The notes beneath the pieces are model-generated. The model did no database searches, was not told the DNA's origin, and worked only from the letters and a program-made list of their open reading frames with translations. The position numbers and the translations under genes were made by a program. From Palsa-504 sp963806335 (GTDB taxonomy: Bacteria > Actinomycetota > Actinomycetes > Streptosporangiales > Streptosporangiaceae): 64,000 nt of DNA. Within the stretch, counting starts at the first letter, position 1; each line of letters starts with the position of its first letter. The DNA lies in contig CAWDXO010000006.1 of the NCBI GenBank assembly GCA_963806335.1, positions 310,001-374,000 on the forward strand, written 5' to 3'. Positions 36,230-44,904 of this stretch are shown piece after piece.

Positions 36230-36593
36230 GTCATTACTGGCACCCGGGGCCGCTGATTCGCGCTGCCGGGAAGCTGGACGGACTAGGAGAAATCGGGCAT
36301 ACGCCGCCATGGCGCCCATCCGCCCCCGACACGCCGCAAACTCAGGTTGATTTGGGATGCTCACATAGTCGCCCAAAAACTCCGTATAGGCCGGATTTCC
36401 GCGTTAACCGGCGCGTGAGCACAGGGCACTGGGACGCCAGCGGCGGCAGTAGCCTAACGGGGCGGGACGGGCCGCGGTGACACCTACCCGGCCGGGTGGC
36501 ATCGGCATCGCCCTCACCCGACCAGACTCCAGCCGCCGCCTCACGATCCGCGGGACACTCATTCCAGCCCGCCGCCCCTCCCGGCGCGGCCCT

Positions 36594-36637
36594 GTGATCC
36601 CTCCAGCACGACACCGTGATCTCTCCAGCACGACACC
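36594..36637 (+). repeat. 22-bp tandem repeat, two units
   Basis: GTGATCCCTCCAGCACGACA with CC, then the same unit with one change (GTGATCT), and a third GTGATCC start at 36638. Located about 40 bases before the LLM gene, so it may be part of its promoter. Confidence 0.7.
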
Positions 36638-36676
36638 GTGATCCCCCCGCTGCCTCTACTGTGATCGGATGGGGGC

Positions 36677-37561
36677 ATGAAGGTTCGGATAGGAGTGTCG
36701 CTGGGGCCGGCCGGAACGCCCGGGGAATTCGCGGCCGCGGTCGACCTGCTGGAGCAGGCCCGGGTGGATTCGCTGTGGCTGCCGGAGAACGTGTACTCCC
36801 CGGTCGTGGAGCCGTTCACCGGCATGGCGTTCGCGCTGTCGCGGACCACGCGGCTGAAGGCCGGCAGCGGGATCTCGGTGCTGCCCGGCCGCCATCCCGT
36901 GCTGGTCGCCAAGCAGCTCGCGTCGCTAGCGGGCCTGGCCCCGGGCCGGGTGCTTCCGGTGTTCGGCTTGCGACCGGCCCAGGATGCGGAGCGGGTGCTG
37001 TTCCCGGTGCCCGACGGGCAGCGCGCCGCCGTGTTCGACGAGTCGCTGACCCTGCTGCGGCTGCTGCTGACCTCGGAGACGGTGTCGTTCGAAGGCGAGT
37101 TCTTCAGCGTGTCCGGGGCCAGCGTCGGGGTGCTCCCGGCCAAGCCGCTCGATATCTGGCTGGGCGGTTCGGCGCCGGGAGGCCTGCGGCGGGTGGGACG
37201 GCTGGCGGACGGGTGGCTCGGCTCGCTGCTCACTCCGGCCGAGGCCGGCGCGGCGGCCGGGGTGATCCAGGCGGCCGCGGCCGACGCCGGGCGGGTCGTG
37301 GACCCCGATCACTTCGGCCTCAGCATCCCGGTCGCGCTGGCCGGCCTCCCGGGCCCGCTGGCGGCCTCGATCCGTCGCCGCCGCCCGGATGCCGATCCGG
37401 CCACGCTGGTCGCGGCAGGCTGGGACGGGGCGCGCGCGCTGATCGAGCGGCACGTCGAAGCCGGGCTGAGCAAATTCGTGATCCGCCCGGCGGGCCCGGT
37501 CGCCTCGTTCGGCGCGTGGCTGGACGGTTTCGTCCGGGAACTCATCCCGCTGCAGAACTAG
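36677..37561 (+). CDS. LLM-class (luciferase-like, F420-type) oxidoreductase
   Basis: 294 residues, TIM barrel. KVRIGVSLGPAGTPGEFAAA, SLWLPENVYSPVVEPFTGMA, LKAGSGISVLPGRHPVLVAK, LDIWLGGSAPGGLRRVGRLA and DGWLGSLLTPAEA are typical of the mycobacterial TIGR-type F420-dependent family. Hydride transfer with F420 or FMN; substrate unknown. ATG 36677 has GGGGG upstream. Convergent with the next gene, overlapping by 20 bases. Confidence 0.88.
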   Translation: MKVRIGVSLGPAGTPGEFAAAVDLLEQARVDSLWLPENVYSPVVEPFTGMAFALSRTTRLKAGSGISVLPGRHPVLVAKQLASLAGLAPGRVLPVFGLRPAQDAERVLFPVPDGQRAAVFDESLTLLRLLLTSETVSFEGEFFSVSGASVGVLPAKPLDIWLGGSAPGGLRRVGRLADGWLGSLLTPAEAGAAAGVIQAAAADAGRVVDPDHFGLSIPVALAGLPGPLAASIRRRRPDADPATLVAAGWDGARALIERHVEAGLSKFVIRPAGPVASFGAWLDGFVRELIPLQN

Positions 37562-38882
37562 CGGCCGGAATAACCCGGGGCGGCTTGCGGTGCATCCGGT
37601 AATAAAGCACGAGGAACGGCAGGCCGAACACCCAGAACGCATGCTCGGCCCGCACCTGGCCGTCCTCGACGTAGACGTCGAGGCGCTCGGCGAAGCCGCG
37701 GACGGCGACGGTGGTGAGCTCCGCGGTCTGCGCGTCGATGTAGGTCAGGTAGTGACCCGGCTGGTCGAGATCGCTGCGGCTGTCCAGCATCAGGCCGCCC
37801 CCCGGCCGGCCCTGCGGCAGCAGCGTGGCGGTGAAGCTGGCCTGCGGCAACGGGAAGCCGACGCTGACGTAGCCGCGCCCCTCGCGCCGGTAGGTCGTGT
37901 AGATGCCCACGTAGATGGGCTCGTCGGTGTCGGCGAACGAGCGGATCCAGCCGCGGACCGCGATGACGTCGCCCGGCCCGGGGTTTCCGGTCGCTCCCTG
38001 GGTGATGGTGTCGATCCGGCTGCGCACCCCGTGCTGGGCCTCCCGCTGGCTCATCGGCACGCTGGCCTGCCCGAGCGGCCGGGCCAGCAGCGTCCGGTAC
38101 AGCAGGTAGCCGGGCCGGACCCACAGCCGCCATTCCGGCACGATGTCGAGGGCGAACCTGGTCGTGTGCTCGTAAAACTCGCGGACCAGCGGATCGGTCC
38201 CGGCCGGGTCAAAGGACGGCCCGGCCAGCTCGTCGAGGGAGGCGACGATGCCGATGTCCTCGACGTCGGACGTGTACCTGCCGCCCAGGACCTGCGCCAG
38301 AGACCGGACGTAGCCGGTTCCGACGTACCTGGTCGGGCTGGCCAGCGGGACCACGAACGGGACATCCTCGGGCTTCACCCGCTCGGCCAGCAGGCTCACC
38401 TGCGGGTCCCGGAACACCAGCGCCGAGGCCGTCCGGTATCCGACTACGGCCGTGGCGGCGGCTACCGACCCCGGCGCCGGCCGGCGCAGTCTGCTGAGCC
38501 CCAGCCCGATCGCGGCGCCCGCGGCCGGGCCGAGCAGGACCTTCTGCGGGCGCAGGCCGAGCGCGCCCGCGGCCGCGCCGGCGGCCGTCGCCACCGGCAG
38601 CGGGCCTGCGCCGGACAGGCGGCTCGCGACCCAGCCGAGCGGCGCGGCCAGGGCGCCGCTCATGGCGATGCGGGACCACAGGGCCGGGATCTGTCCCGGC
38701 CGCTGCGTCGCCCGGGCCAGCGCCTCGACGGCACCGAGCCCGGCCGCGCCGGCCAGCGCCCCGGCGGCCGTCGCCGCCTTACCGCGGCGCGAGGTCAGGG
38801 CCGCCCCGGCCAGCGCGCCAATCGCGCCGGCGACAGCGATCTGCTGAGCCCGTCCGGGCCCAGGCCCACGATCGGTAGCCAC
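37542..38882 (-). CDS. Conserved hypothetical protein with glycine-rich N-terminus
   Basis: 446 residues. Residues 1-160 are low-complexity Ala/Gly segments (AVAGAIGALAGAALTSRRGK and similar), possibly membrane-associated. The rest is soluble and conserved: PFVVPLASPTRYVGTGYVRS, SDVEDIGIVASLDELAGPSF, FYEHTTRFALDIVPEWRLWV, RPGYLLYRTLLARPLGQASV and the C-terminal YYRMHRKPPRVIP. I recognise this as an actinobacterial family of unknown function, without catalytic motif. Alone on the minus strand. Confidence 0.78.
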   Translation of the reverse strand: MATDRGPGPGRAQQIAVAGAIGALAGAALTSRRGKAATAAGALAGAAGLGAVEALARATQRPGQIPALWSRIAMSGALAAPLGWVASRLSGAGPLPVATAAGAAAGALGLRPQKVLLGPAAGAAIGLGLSRLRRPAPGSVAAATAVVGYRTASALVFRDPQVSLLAERVKPEDVPFVVPLASPTRYVGTGYVRSLAQVLGGRYTSDVEDIGIVASLDELAGPSFDPAGTDPLVREFYEHTTRFALDIVPEWRLWVRPGYLLYRTLLARPLGQASVPMSQREAQHGVRSRIDTITQGATGNPGPGDVIAVRGWIRSFADTDEPIYVGIYTTYRREGRGYVSVGFPLPQASFTATLLPQGRPGGGLMLDSRSDLDQPGHYLTYIDAQTAELTTVAVRGFAERLDVYVEDGQVRAEHAFWVFGLPFLVLYYRMHRKPPRVIPAASSAAG

Positions 38883-38940
38883 CCCAGGAACCTATCGCCT
38901 CGCCGGAACAAACCCGGCCCGACACGAGGTTAAGAGGCTC

Positions 38941-39096
38941 ATGACCATGAACGAAGCGGACAAGGCCGCCGCCGCCCCCGCGGCTACCGGGGATGCGCCG
39001 GCCCTGCGGCTCCTGGGCGACGCGGACGCGGCCGACTGCGCCGACGGCTTCTGCGCGGTGCCGCCGGCCGGCACCACCACGGGAGCGGACCAGTGA
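38941..39096 (+). CDS. Tiny two-cysteine protein coupled to frnE
   Basis: 51 residues from ATG 38941 to TGA 39096, beginning MTMNEADKAAAAPAATGDAP and containing the cysteine pair DCADGFCAVPP near the C-terminus. Its TGA overlaps the GTG start of frnE (GTGA), so translation is coupled, and AAGAGG lies 3-9 bases upstream of its own ATG. It may be a redox partner or substrate of FrnE; that is inference. It is below usual ORF length cut-offs. Confidence 0.6.
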   Translation: MTMNEADKAAAAPAATGDAPALRLLGDADAADCADGFCAVPPAGTTTGADQ

Positions 39097-39734
39097 AGAT
39101 CGAGATCTGGTCCGACGTGGTCTGCCCGTGGTGCTACATCGGCAAGCGCCGGCTGGAGCACGCGCTGGGCCAATTCGAGCACGCCGGCGAGGTGGAGATC
39201 ACCTGGCGCAGTTTCCAGCTGAACCCCGACACCCCGCCGGGCACGGCGGTGCCCACCCGGGATTACCTGGCGACGCGGTTCGGCCCGCAGGCGAACGCGA
39301 TGACGGGCCGGGTCGCCGAGCTGGCCCGCGAAGAGGGCCTCGACTTCGACTTCGGCGCCGCGCTCACCGTGAACACCCTGGACGCGCACCGGCTGCTGCA
39401 CCTGGCCGCCGATCTCGGCCTCGGCGACGCGGCCAAGGAACGGCTGCTGCGCGCGCACTTCACCGAGGGCGCCGACCTGTCCGACCCGGACACCCTGGTC
39501 GCCCTGCTCAGCGAGGTCGGCGCCGACCCGGACCGGGTGCGCGCCGTCCTGGACAGCGACGAGTACGCCGACGCGGTCCGCGAGGACATCGATCAGGCCC
39601 GCCAGCTGGGCGCGACCGGCGTGCCGTTCTTCGTCATCGACCGCAAGTACGGTATCTCCGGGGCGCAGCCCGCCGAGGCGTTCCTGCACGCGCTGCGGAC
39701 GGCCTACGCGGACGAAGCCGCGGCCGCCAGGTAA
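39093..39734 (+). CDS. DsbA-family oxidoreductase (FrnE)
   Basis: 213 residues. Thioredoxin-fold with the active-site pair C11PWC14 in SDVVCPWCYIGKRRLE, then FQLNPDTPPG, the helical insert, and the cis-proline region GATGVPFFVIDRKYGISGAQ. FrnE homologues were linked to polyketide biosynthesis and to oxidative-stress tolerance; here no such cluster is present, so general cytoplasmic disulfide handling is the safest view. GTG start overlapping the tiny Cys protein. Confidence 0.92.
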   Translation: MKIEIWSDVVCPWCYIGKRRLEHALGQFEHAGEVEITWRSFQLNPDTPPGTAVPTRDYLATRFGPQANAMTGRVAELAREEGLDFDFGAALTVNTLDAHRLLHLAADLGLGDAAKERLLRAHFTEGADLSDPDTLVALLSEVGADPDRVRAVLDSDEYADAVREDIDQARQLGATGVPFFVIDRKYGISGAQPAEAFLHALRTAYADEAAAAR

Positions 39735-39758
39735 CCCAACCCCCCTAGGCTGGGGCCG

Positions 39759-40544
39759 GTGCGGATAAAGTCGCTCGGCTTCCGGACGGACGTGGCGCTG
39801 CGCGCGCTCGAGGGCGCCGAGGTCGTCGACCGCGGTGATCACCTCGTCGTCCGCAGCCCGGACAACCCCGGCTTCTGGTGGGGGAACTTCCTGCTGCTCG
39901 ACGCCCCGCCCGGGCCCGGCACCGCGGCCGCTTGGCTGGCCCGTTTCGCCGCGGAGTTTCCGGCCGCCCGGCACGTCGCGGTGGGCGTGGACCACCCGGG
40001 CGAGGACGCGGCCATACCCGCCGATTTCCTGGCCGCCGGGCTGACGGCGGAGTACGGGACCGTGCTCACTTGTGCCGCCGTCCGTCCGCCTCCGCAGCCC
40101 AACTTGGTCGCCGAGATCCGGCGGCTGGAATCCGAGGCCGACTGGCAGCAGTCCCTGGACCTGGGCGTCAGGTGCTACGGAGAGGACGCGGCGGGTGAGT
40201 ACATGCTCCGCAGGATCGCGGCCCGGCGGCGGCTGACCCGGGTCGGCCACGGCGCCTGGTTCGGTGCCTTCACCGGCGGCCGGCTGATGGCGCAGCTCGG
40301 GATGTGCGACGCCGGCGGCGGCTTCGCCCGCTACCAGGATGTCGAGACCGACCCCGCCGCCCGCCGCCAGGGTCTGGCCGGCACGCTCGTCTGGCACGCG
40401 GGCCGCTACGGACGCGACGTTCTCGGGGCGAGCACCCTGGTCATCGTGGCCGACCCGGCCGACGTGGCCATCCGGGTTTACCGCGCCTGCGGCCTGGCCG
40501 CCGCCGAGGCTCAGCTCAGCCTCGAGCGGCCGGCGACGGGCTGA
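39759..40544 (+). CDS. GNAT-family N-acetyltransferase
   Basis: 261 residues; the N-terminal ~120 form a degenerate first acetyltransferase-like half (VRSPDNPGFWWGNFLLLD), the C-terminal half carries the acetyl-CoA loop region DVETDPAARRQGLAGTLVWH followed by IVADPADVAIRVYRACGLAA. Likely acetylates an amine of unknown nature. GTG 39759 start. Overlaps the convergent mtnA gene by 34 bases, so the last codons are shared in antisense. Confidence 0.82.
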   Translation: MRIKSLGFRTDVALRALEGAEVVDRGDHLVVRSPDNPGFWWGNFLLLDAPPGPGTAAAWLARFAAEFPAARHVAVGVDHPGEDAAIPADFLAAGLTAEYGTVLTCAAVRPPPQPNLVAEIRRLESEADWQQSLDLGVRCYGEDAAGEYMLRRIAARRRLTRVGHGAWFGAFTGGRLMAQLGMCDAGGGFARYQDVETDPAARRQGLAGTLVWHAGRYGRDVLGASTLVIVADPADVAIRVYRACGLAAAEAQLSLERPATG

Positions 40545-41560
40545 CCTTTCCCGCGTAAGGCCGGGCAGGTGAGCGACTGCCCGTTCGGTATCAGTCTTTT
40601 CTCCGTGACCACCGCCGAGACGAACTCGGCCGGGGTGACGTCGAAGGCATAATTGAGCGCCTTCGTCCCCGCGGGGGCGGCGGGCACCGTGATCTCCTCG
40701 TCCGCGCGCAACTCGATCGGGATCGCCGCGCCGGTCGGCGTCGCCGCGTCGATGGTCGACTCGGGCGCCGCGACCAGGAACGGGACGCCGGCCCGGTGCG
40801 CGGCGAGGGCCAGGCCGAAGGTGCCGACCTTGTTGGCTACGTCGCCGTTCGCGGCGACCCGGTCGGCTCCCACCACGACGGCGTCGGCCAGCCCCTGGCT
40901 GATCAGGAACGGCCCGGCGCCATCGCACGCGAGCCGGTGCTCGATGCCGAGCTGCCCGAGCTCCCAGCAGGTCAGCCGGGCGCCCTGCAGCAGGGGCCTG
41001 GTCTCGTCCACGATCACGTGCCGCAGCGCCCCGTCGGCGTGCAGCGCGCGGATCACCCCGAGCGCCGTGCCCCAGCCCAGGCAGGCAAGGCGGCCGGTGT
41101 TGCAGTGGGTGTGGACCCGGAGCGGCTCGCGGCCGCAGGTGGCGCGCAAGTAGGCGGCGCCGCGCCGGCTGATCTGGTAGCTGGCCGTGGCGGCGAACTC
41201 CACCACGGCCAGGGCCGCGGCCTCGACGGCCCGGTCGCCCTGCGGCAGGTGAGCCGCGACCGCCGCTACCTCACGCCGGAGGTTGACGGCAGTCGGCCGC
41301 GCGTCGGCGATCCGCTTGATCTCCGCGTCCAGCCGCGGGCCGTCCCAGCCCTCGCGGCCGGCCTGGCGGGCGGCCAGCGCCACGCCGAGCGCGCCGGCCG
41401 CGCCGAGCACCGGCGCGCCCCGGATGGCCAGCCGGGTAATCGCGCCTACGAGCTGGTCCACGGTGGTGATGCGCAGGACGCGGACCTGATGCGGCAGCAC
41501 CGTTTGATCCAGCGCTTCAATGTGCCCGTCCCGCCAGGTGAGCACCTCGGGTTGGTCCAT
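40511..41560 (-). CDS. mtnA: S-methyl-5-thioribose-1-phosphate isomerase
   Basis: 349 residues, the usual size. Converts methylthioribose-1-phosphate to methylthioribulose-1-phosphate in methionine salvage. Markers: ITRLAIRGAPVLGAAGALGV, catalytic Cys in VHTHCNTGRLACLGWGTALG, DETRPLLQGARLTCWELG, catalytic Asp in VVGADRVAANGDVANKVGT and FDVTPAEFVSAVVTEK. The rest of the salvage pathway is not in this window. It connects with metH through methionine recycling. Confidence 0.94.
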   Translation of the reverse strand: MDQPEVLTWRDGHIEALDQTVLPHQVRVLRITTVDQLVGAITRLAIRGAPVLGAAGALGVALAARQAGREGWDGPRLDAEIKRIADARPTAVNLRREVAAVAAHLPQGDRAVEAAALAVVEFAATASYQISRRGAAYLRATCGREPLRVHTHCNTGRLACLGWGTALGVIRALHADGALRHVIVDETRPLLQGARLTCWELGQLGIEHRLACDGAGPFLISQGLADAVVVGADRVAANGDVANKVGTFGLALAAHRAGVPFLVAAPESTIDAATPTGAAIPIELRADEEITVPAAPAGTKALNYAFDVTPAEFVSAVVTEKRLIPNGQSLTCPALRGKGQPVAGRSRLS

Positions 41561-41614
41561 ACCCCTGAACTTATGCTCTTCCCCAGCGGGACCGACAGCG
41601 GCCTGCCGGCTCGG

Positions 41615-42397
41615 CTAGCAGCGTCCTTCGTAGGCGCCGCTGGTGTAGGTAGTCCACGGGCTCCAGTTACGCCCGTCGTCGGAGATCGCGACCGCGGCCC
41701 GGGCGTTCCCCATCGGGTTGAACGTGGCTTGCGCCGGTCCGTGCGAGCCGTTGATCTGCCAGTAGCCGTAGTCGTTCGTGGGGCTCAGGGCGTACTGCCT
41801 GCCGCCGGACTCCGCCATCGCGATCTCGGCGGCCGTGAACGCCTCGGCGGACGAGCCGCCGGCCGCTTCCCAGAGCTGCTCCAGGCCGGTGCAGCCGAGC
41901 GTGCCGCTCAGGGTGGTCGAGGAGGTCAGGACGGTGGCCTTGGCCTTGGCGTGCTTCGGAGTGTATGAGGAGGTACTCGGCGCGCTGTAGGGAATCGTCA
42001 GCGACTCACCTACGTAGATGTCGTTGGGGTTGTAGATCTTGGACTTGTTCGCGTCGTAGATCCACGTCCAGTCGGCCGGGTTGCCGTAGTAACCCTCCGA
42101 GATCTTGGACAGGGTGTCGCCGGAGCGGACGGTGTAGGTACGGGTGGCCGGCTGAGCCCGCCGGACCACGGCGTCGGTGCGAGCTTCGGTGCGCACCTGG
42201 CCGGTCACGGCCGTAGTCCTGGCCGGCGCCTTGACGGCGGCGTGCGCCTGCGGCGCCGCGACCAGCACGCCCGCGATGGCCATCGCCGGCGCGGCCTTGC
42301 CTGCCTTCTCCGCTACCTTCTCTACCTGCGACGGCGTCGCGTGCCGGCCGGTTCGTCGGATCTTCCGCGTACGACGGACCACGTTGACTGAATCCAC
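41615..42397 (-). CDS. Secreted LysM/transglycosylase cell-wall protein
   Basis: 260 residues. Long basic N-terminus, then hydrophobic signal segment MAIAGVLVAAPQAHA with an AHA cleavage site near residue 53. LysM domain about 86-137 (TYTVRSGDTLSKISEGYYGN, YNPNDIYVGESLTIPY). C-terminal transglycosylase-like domain (FTAAEIAMAESGGRQYALSP, NDYGYWQINGSHGPAQ), with the catalytic Glu in AESGG. Probably remodels peptidoglycan at the cell surface, akin to resuscitation-promoting factors. GTG start with GGGGAG upstream. Confidence 0.9.
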   Translation of the reverse strand: MDSVNVVRRTRKIRRTGRHATPSQVEKVAEKAGKAAPAMAIAGVLVAAPQAHAAVKAPARTTAVTGQVRTEARTDAVVRRAQPATRTYTVRSGDTLSKISEGYYGNPADWTWIYDANKSKIYNPNDIYVGESLTIPYSAPSTSSYTPKHAKAKATVLTSSTTLSGTLGCTGLEQLWEAAGGSSAEAFTAAEIAMAESGGRQYALSPTNDYGYWQINGSHGPAQATFNPMGNARAAVAISDDGRNWSPWTTYTSGAYEGRC

Positions 42398-42621
42398 AGA
42401 ACTCCCCAGATCGTTTCCGCGCCCGCCTACCCGGCCCGCTAAAAGGTCCTATCGGCGAGCCTGTTTAGTCGCCTTTTGGTGACTAATGAGGCTTTTCTAT
42501 GCTTTCGGCGGTCTGTGCCATCTGCGGAAGCATGGCAGCAACCGCCGGCGGCTCGCAGGCAAATTGAGGTATTTCTGTAACTCATCTGTGATCTGGGGGG
42601 CAGGTGCGCGGTGGGTCCTGA

Positions 42622-42627
42622 GATACT
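42622..42627 (+). promoter_or_regulatory. -10 element for a possible leaderless MaoC transcript
   Basis: GATACT stands six bases before the GTG at 42634. The only GGAGG lies directly against the GTG and cannot serve as a normal ribosome-binding site, which favours leaderless translation. Confidence 0.4.
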
Positions 42628-42633
42628 ACGGAG

Positions 42634-43095
42634 GTGAACGATCATGGCCTGAGGTACTTCGGGGACTACGCGCTCGGCACCACGTATGAGTGCGGCGAGG
42701 TCAGCGTCGACGAAGCTAGTATCGTTACTTTCGCTAGAGAGTTCGATCCACAGCCGTTCCACGTCGATCCGGTGGCCGCGGCTGGCGGGCCGTTCGGCGG
42801 GCTGATCGCCAGCGGCTGGCACACCGCTGGCCTGGTGATGCGGCTGCTCGTCGAGAACTACCTCTCGGCGGAGGCGAGCCTCGGCGGCGCCGGAGCCGAC
42901 GAAATCCGCTGGCCCTATCCGGTGCGGCCAGGTGACACGCTACGGGTCCGGGCCACGGTGATCGAATCGAGGAGATCGCTGAGCAAGCCGGACCGCGGCA
43001 TCATCAAGACGCTGGCCGAGGCGGAGAACCAGGACGGCCGGACGGTCATGCGGTGCACCGCGATCAACTTCCTCCGCGTCCGCCCGGGCAGCTGA
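42634..43095 (+). CDS. MaoC-like (R)-hydratase
   Basis: 153 residues, single hot-dog domain. The dehydratase/hydratase pattern is clear: TFAREFDPQPFHVDPVAAAG (catalytic Asp/His) and PFGGLIASGWHTAGLVMRLL. Acts on 2-enoyl-CoA or similar thioesters. An in-frame TGA at 42619 forces GTG 42634 as first start. It is divergent from the transglycosylase gene and monocistronic. Confidence 0.88.
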   Translation: MNDHGLRYFGDYALGTTYECGEVSVDEASIVTFAREFDPQPFHVDPVAAAGGPFGGLIASGWHTAGLVMRLLVENYLSAEASLGGAGADEIRWPYPVRPGDTLRVRATVIESRRSLSKPDRGIIKTLAEAENQDGRTVMRCTAINFLRVRPGS

Positions 43096-43277
43096 CCCCG
43101 ACCGAGGAGGAAACTGGAGAAATGCTCTGCGCCCGGTGAGCTCGGCCGGCCGCCCCGGGCCGAGATGCCCGCCGGGGATGCGCGGACGAGCCGGCCGGCA
43201 TCCGCGCGGGCTGGCTCTAGGTCCCGGATTTACCCGCGAGGCCGCCGGCCGGGCCCGCGTCATGGCAGGCTGATCGG

Positions 43278-43799
43278 GTGGCCAGTGACACGACCCGGCG
43301 GCTGATGCTGCTCCGGCACGCCAAATCGGACTGGCCGGACGCGCCGGACGAGGACCGGCCGCTGGCTAAGCGAGGGCGGCGTGACGCCCCGGTGATCGGC
43401 CGGTGGCTGCGCGACCACGGCTATGTGCCCGACGCCGTGGTGTGCTCGGTCGCCCGGCGGACGCGGCAGACCTGGGATCTGGTGGCGCCGGAGCTGGGCG
43501 GGTCCCCGTCGGTGACGTTCGAGCCGCGCGCCTATGAGGCCACCGCCATGACGCTGCTCTACCTGGCCAGGGAACTGCCCCGCCGGTCCCGGACCGCGCT
43601 GCTGATCGGGCACAACCCGGCCATCTCGGAGCTGGCCGCTGAACTGGCGGAACCGCCCGCGGCGTCCGGGTCCGCCCGGCCGGCCGGGATGAGGTTCCCC
43701 ACCGCCGCGGTGGCGGTCTTCGAGTTCACCGGCGACTGGCCTGACCTGGCGCCCGGGCAGGCGCGGCTGCTCGATTACGCCGCCCCGGCCGGCATGTAG
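43278..43799 (+). CDS. SixA-type phosphohistidine phosphatase
   Basis: 173 residues of the histidine phosphatase superfamily. RLMLLRHAKSDWPDAPDEDR has the catalytic RHG-type motif (RHAKS), VVCSVARRTRQTWDLVAPEL the second Arg, and TALLIGHNPAISELAAEL the second His. SixA proteins dephosphorylate phospho-His on signalling or phosphotransfer proteins. GTG start 43278. Isolated gene. Confidence 0.92.
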   Translation: MASDTTRRLMLLRHAKSDWPDAPDEDRPLAKRGRRDAPVIGRWLRDHGYVPDAVVCSVARRTRQTWDLVAPELGGSPSVTFEPRAYEATAMTLLYLARELPRRSRTALLIGHNPAISELAAELAEPPAASGSARPAGMRFPTAAVAVFEFTGDWPDLAPGQARLLDYAAPAGM

Positions 43800-43874
43800 C
43801 GCGGCCCAGGCGGAATGGCGAGGCCACCCGTGCCGGTTACTACAGTCGTCGCCGATCTGCAAGGAGCTCCCGCG

Positions 43875-44678
43875 ATGTCCCTGACTATCTCTTCTGGCCC
43901 GCTCTCCGGTCACCCGCCGCGGACCGTCAACTACCGGATCGACGGTCCCGCGCACAAGCTGCTCATGCAAGAGTTCCCGCGCCGGGTCCGGGCGACCTTC
44001 GCGGGCGAGGCCGTCTTCGACACGGTCCGCGGCGCGCTGGTGCACGAGACCGGCCTGCTGCCGCAGTTGTACGTGCCGCGTGACGACATCCGCGCCGACC
44101 TGATCCGCCCCACCGATCACCACACCTACTGCCCGTTCAAGGGCACGGCCTCGTACTGGTCGGTGACGGTCGGCGACCAGGTCGCGGAGAACGCGATCTG
44201 GGCCTACCCGGAGCCCAACCCGGAGTCGGATTGGCTCGAGGGGTACGCCGGGTTCTACTGGGACGCCATGGACGAGTGGTACGACGAGGACGAGCGCGTC
44301 GAGGGTCATCTCCGTGACCCGTATCACCGCGTCGACGTGCGCCGCTCGTCCCGCCCGGTCCGGGTGCTGGTCGGCGACACGGTGCTCGCCGAGACCCGCA
44401 GGCCGCTGCTGCTGTCCGAGACCGGCCTGCCGAATCGCTTCTATATCCCGGCCGCCGACGTCCGGCAGGACCTGCTCGAGCCCAGCGACACGCACACCAT
44501 GTGCCCCTACAAGGGCACCGCCTCCTACTGGTCCGTCAGCGCGGGCGGCCGCAAGCTCGCCGACGCCGTCTGGTCCTACCCGCAAGCGGAAGGCGACTCG
44601 GCCGCGGTAAGCGGCTACCTGTCCTTCCTGCACGACGATCTGGTCACCGAGGCCGGTCACCCAGGCGACCCCAGCTAA
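43875..44678 (+). CDS. Tandem DUF427-domain protein
   Basis: 267 residues in two DUF427 beta-tent repeats: residues ~35-130 (ETGLLPQLYVPRDDIRADLI, HTYCPFKGTASYWSVTVGD) and ~160-255 (SETGLPNRFYIPAADVRQDL, HTMCPYKGTASYWSVSAGG). The function of DUF427 is not established. ATG 43875 follows AAGGAG at good spacing; the frame from 43815 adds a non-conserved leader. Confidence 0.9.
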   Translation: MSLTISSGPLSGHPPRTVNYRIDGPAHKLLMQEFPRRVRATFAGEAVFDTVRGALVHETGLLPQLYVPRDDIRADLIRPTDHHTYCPFKGTASYWSVTVGDQVAENAIWAYPEPNPESDWLEGYAGFYWDAMDEWYDEDERVEGHLRDPYHRVDVRRSSRPVRVLVGDTVLAETRRPLLLSETGLPNRFYIPAADVRQDLLEPSDTHTMCPYKGTASYWSVSAGGRKLADAVWSYPQAEGDSAAVSGYLSFLHDDLVTEAGHPGDPS

Positions 44679-44756
44679 CCGAGCGGCCCGCCCCCAAGCC
44701 GGCCCCGCCCGTCGCGGTCACCGGTCACCGGCCGCCTGCCGGCTCCGTTTCGGCGG

Positions 44757-44808
44757 GTATGGATGTGGCAACCTGCACGTAAGAGTGTGCAGGCTGCCAC
44801 TTTCATAC
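44757..44808. repeat. Dispersed hairpin repeat, copy A2
   Basis: 52 bases starting GTATGGATGTGGCAACCTGC and ending CATAC, same length as A1 at 8676. The apex reads CACGTAAGAGTGTGC (44776-44790). Two base pairs differ from A1 by changes on both sides. The flank 44828-44853 (CTGGCG and CCTGTTA elements) matches A1's flank 8759-8784. It lies in the convergent gap after the DUF427 gene. Confidence 0.75.
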
Positions 44809-44904
44809 CTATGAATCTGTGACTCAGGTGGCTGGCGAGGCTCCTGTTATCAGGTACGGTCTGCCGGGCATGCCGCACCGGCCCAGGTCCCGGGAGCGGC
44901 CCGT

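Larger units (their letters stand above)
35832..36676. other. 845-base intergenic stretch
   Basis: No credible gene. It contains a pair of GGAAGATCCGG direct repeats near 36012-36045, the hairpin repeat B2 at 36180-36229, and a 22-bp tandem repeat at 36594-36637. The minus-strand frames in this region have poor coding character. Confidence 0.55.

Noticed and set aside
42398..42633. c-di-AMP (ydaO) riboswitch before the LysM/transglycosylase gene
   Set aside because: This class often precedes such genes in actinomycetes, but the conserved ydaO core could not be found on the minus strand here.
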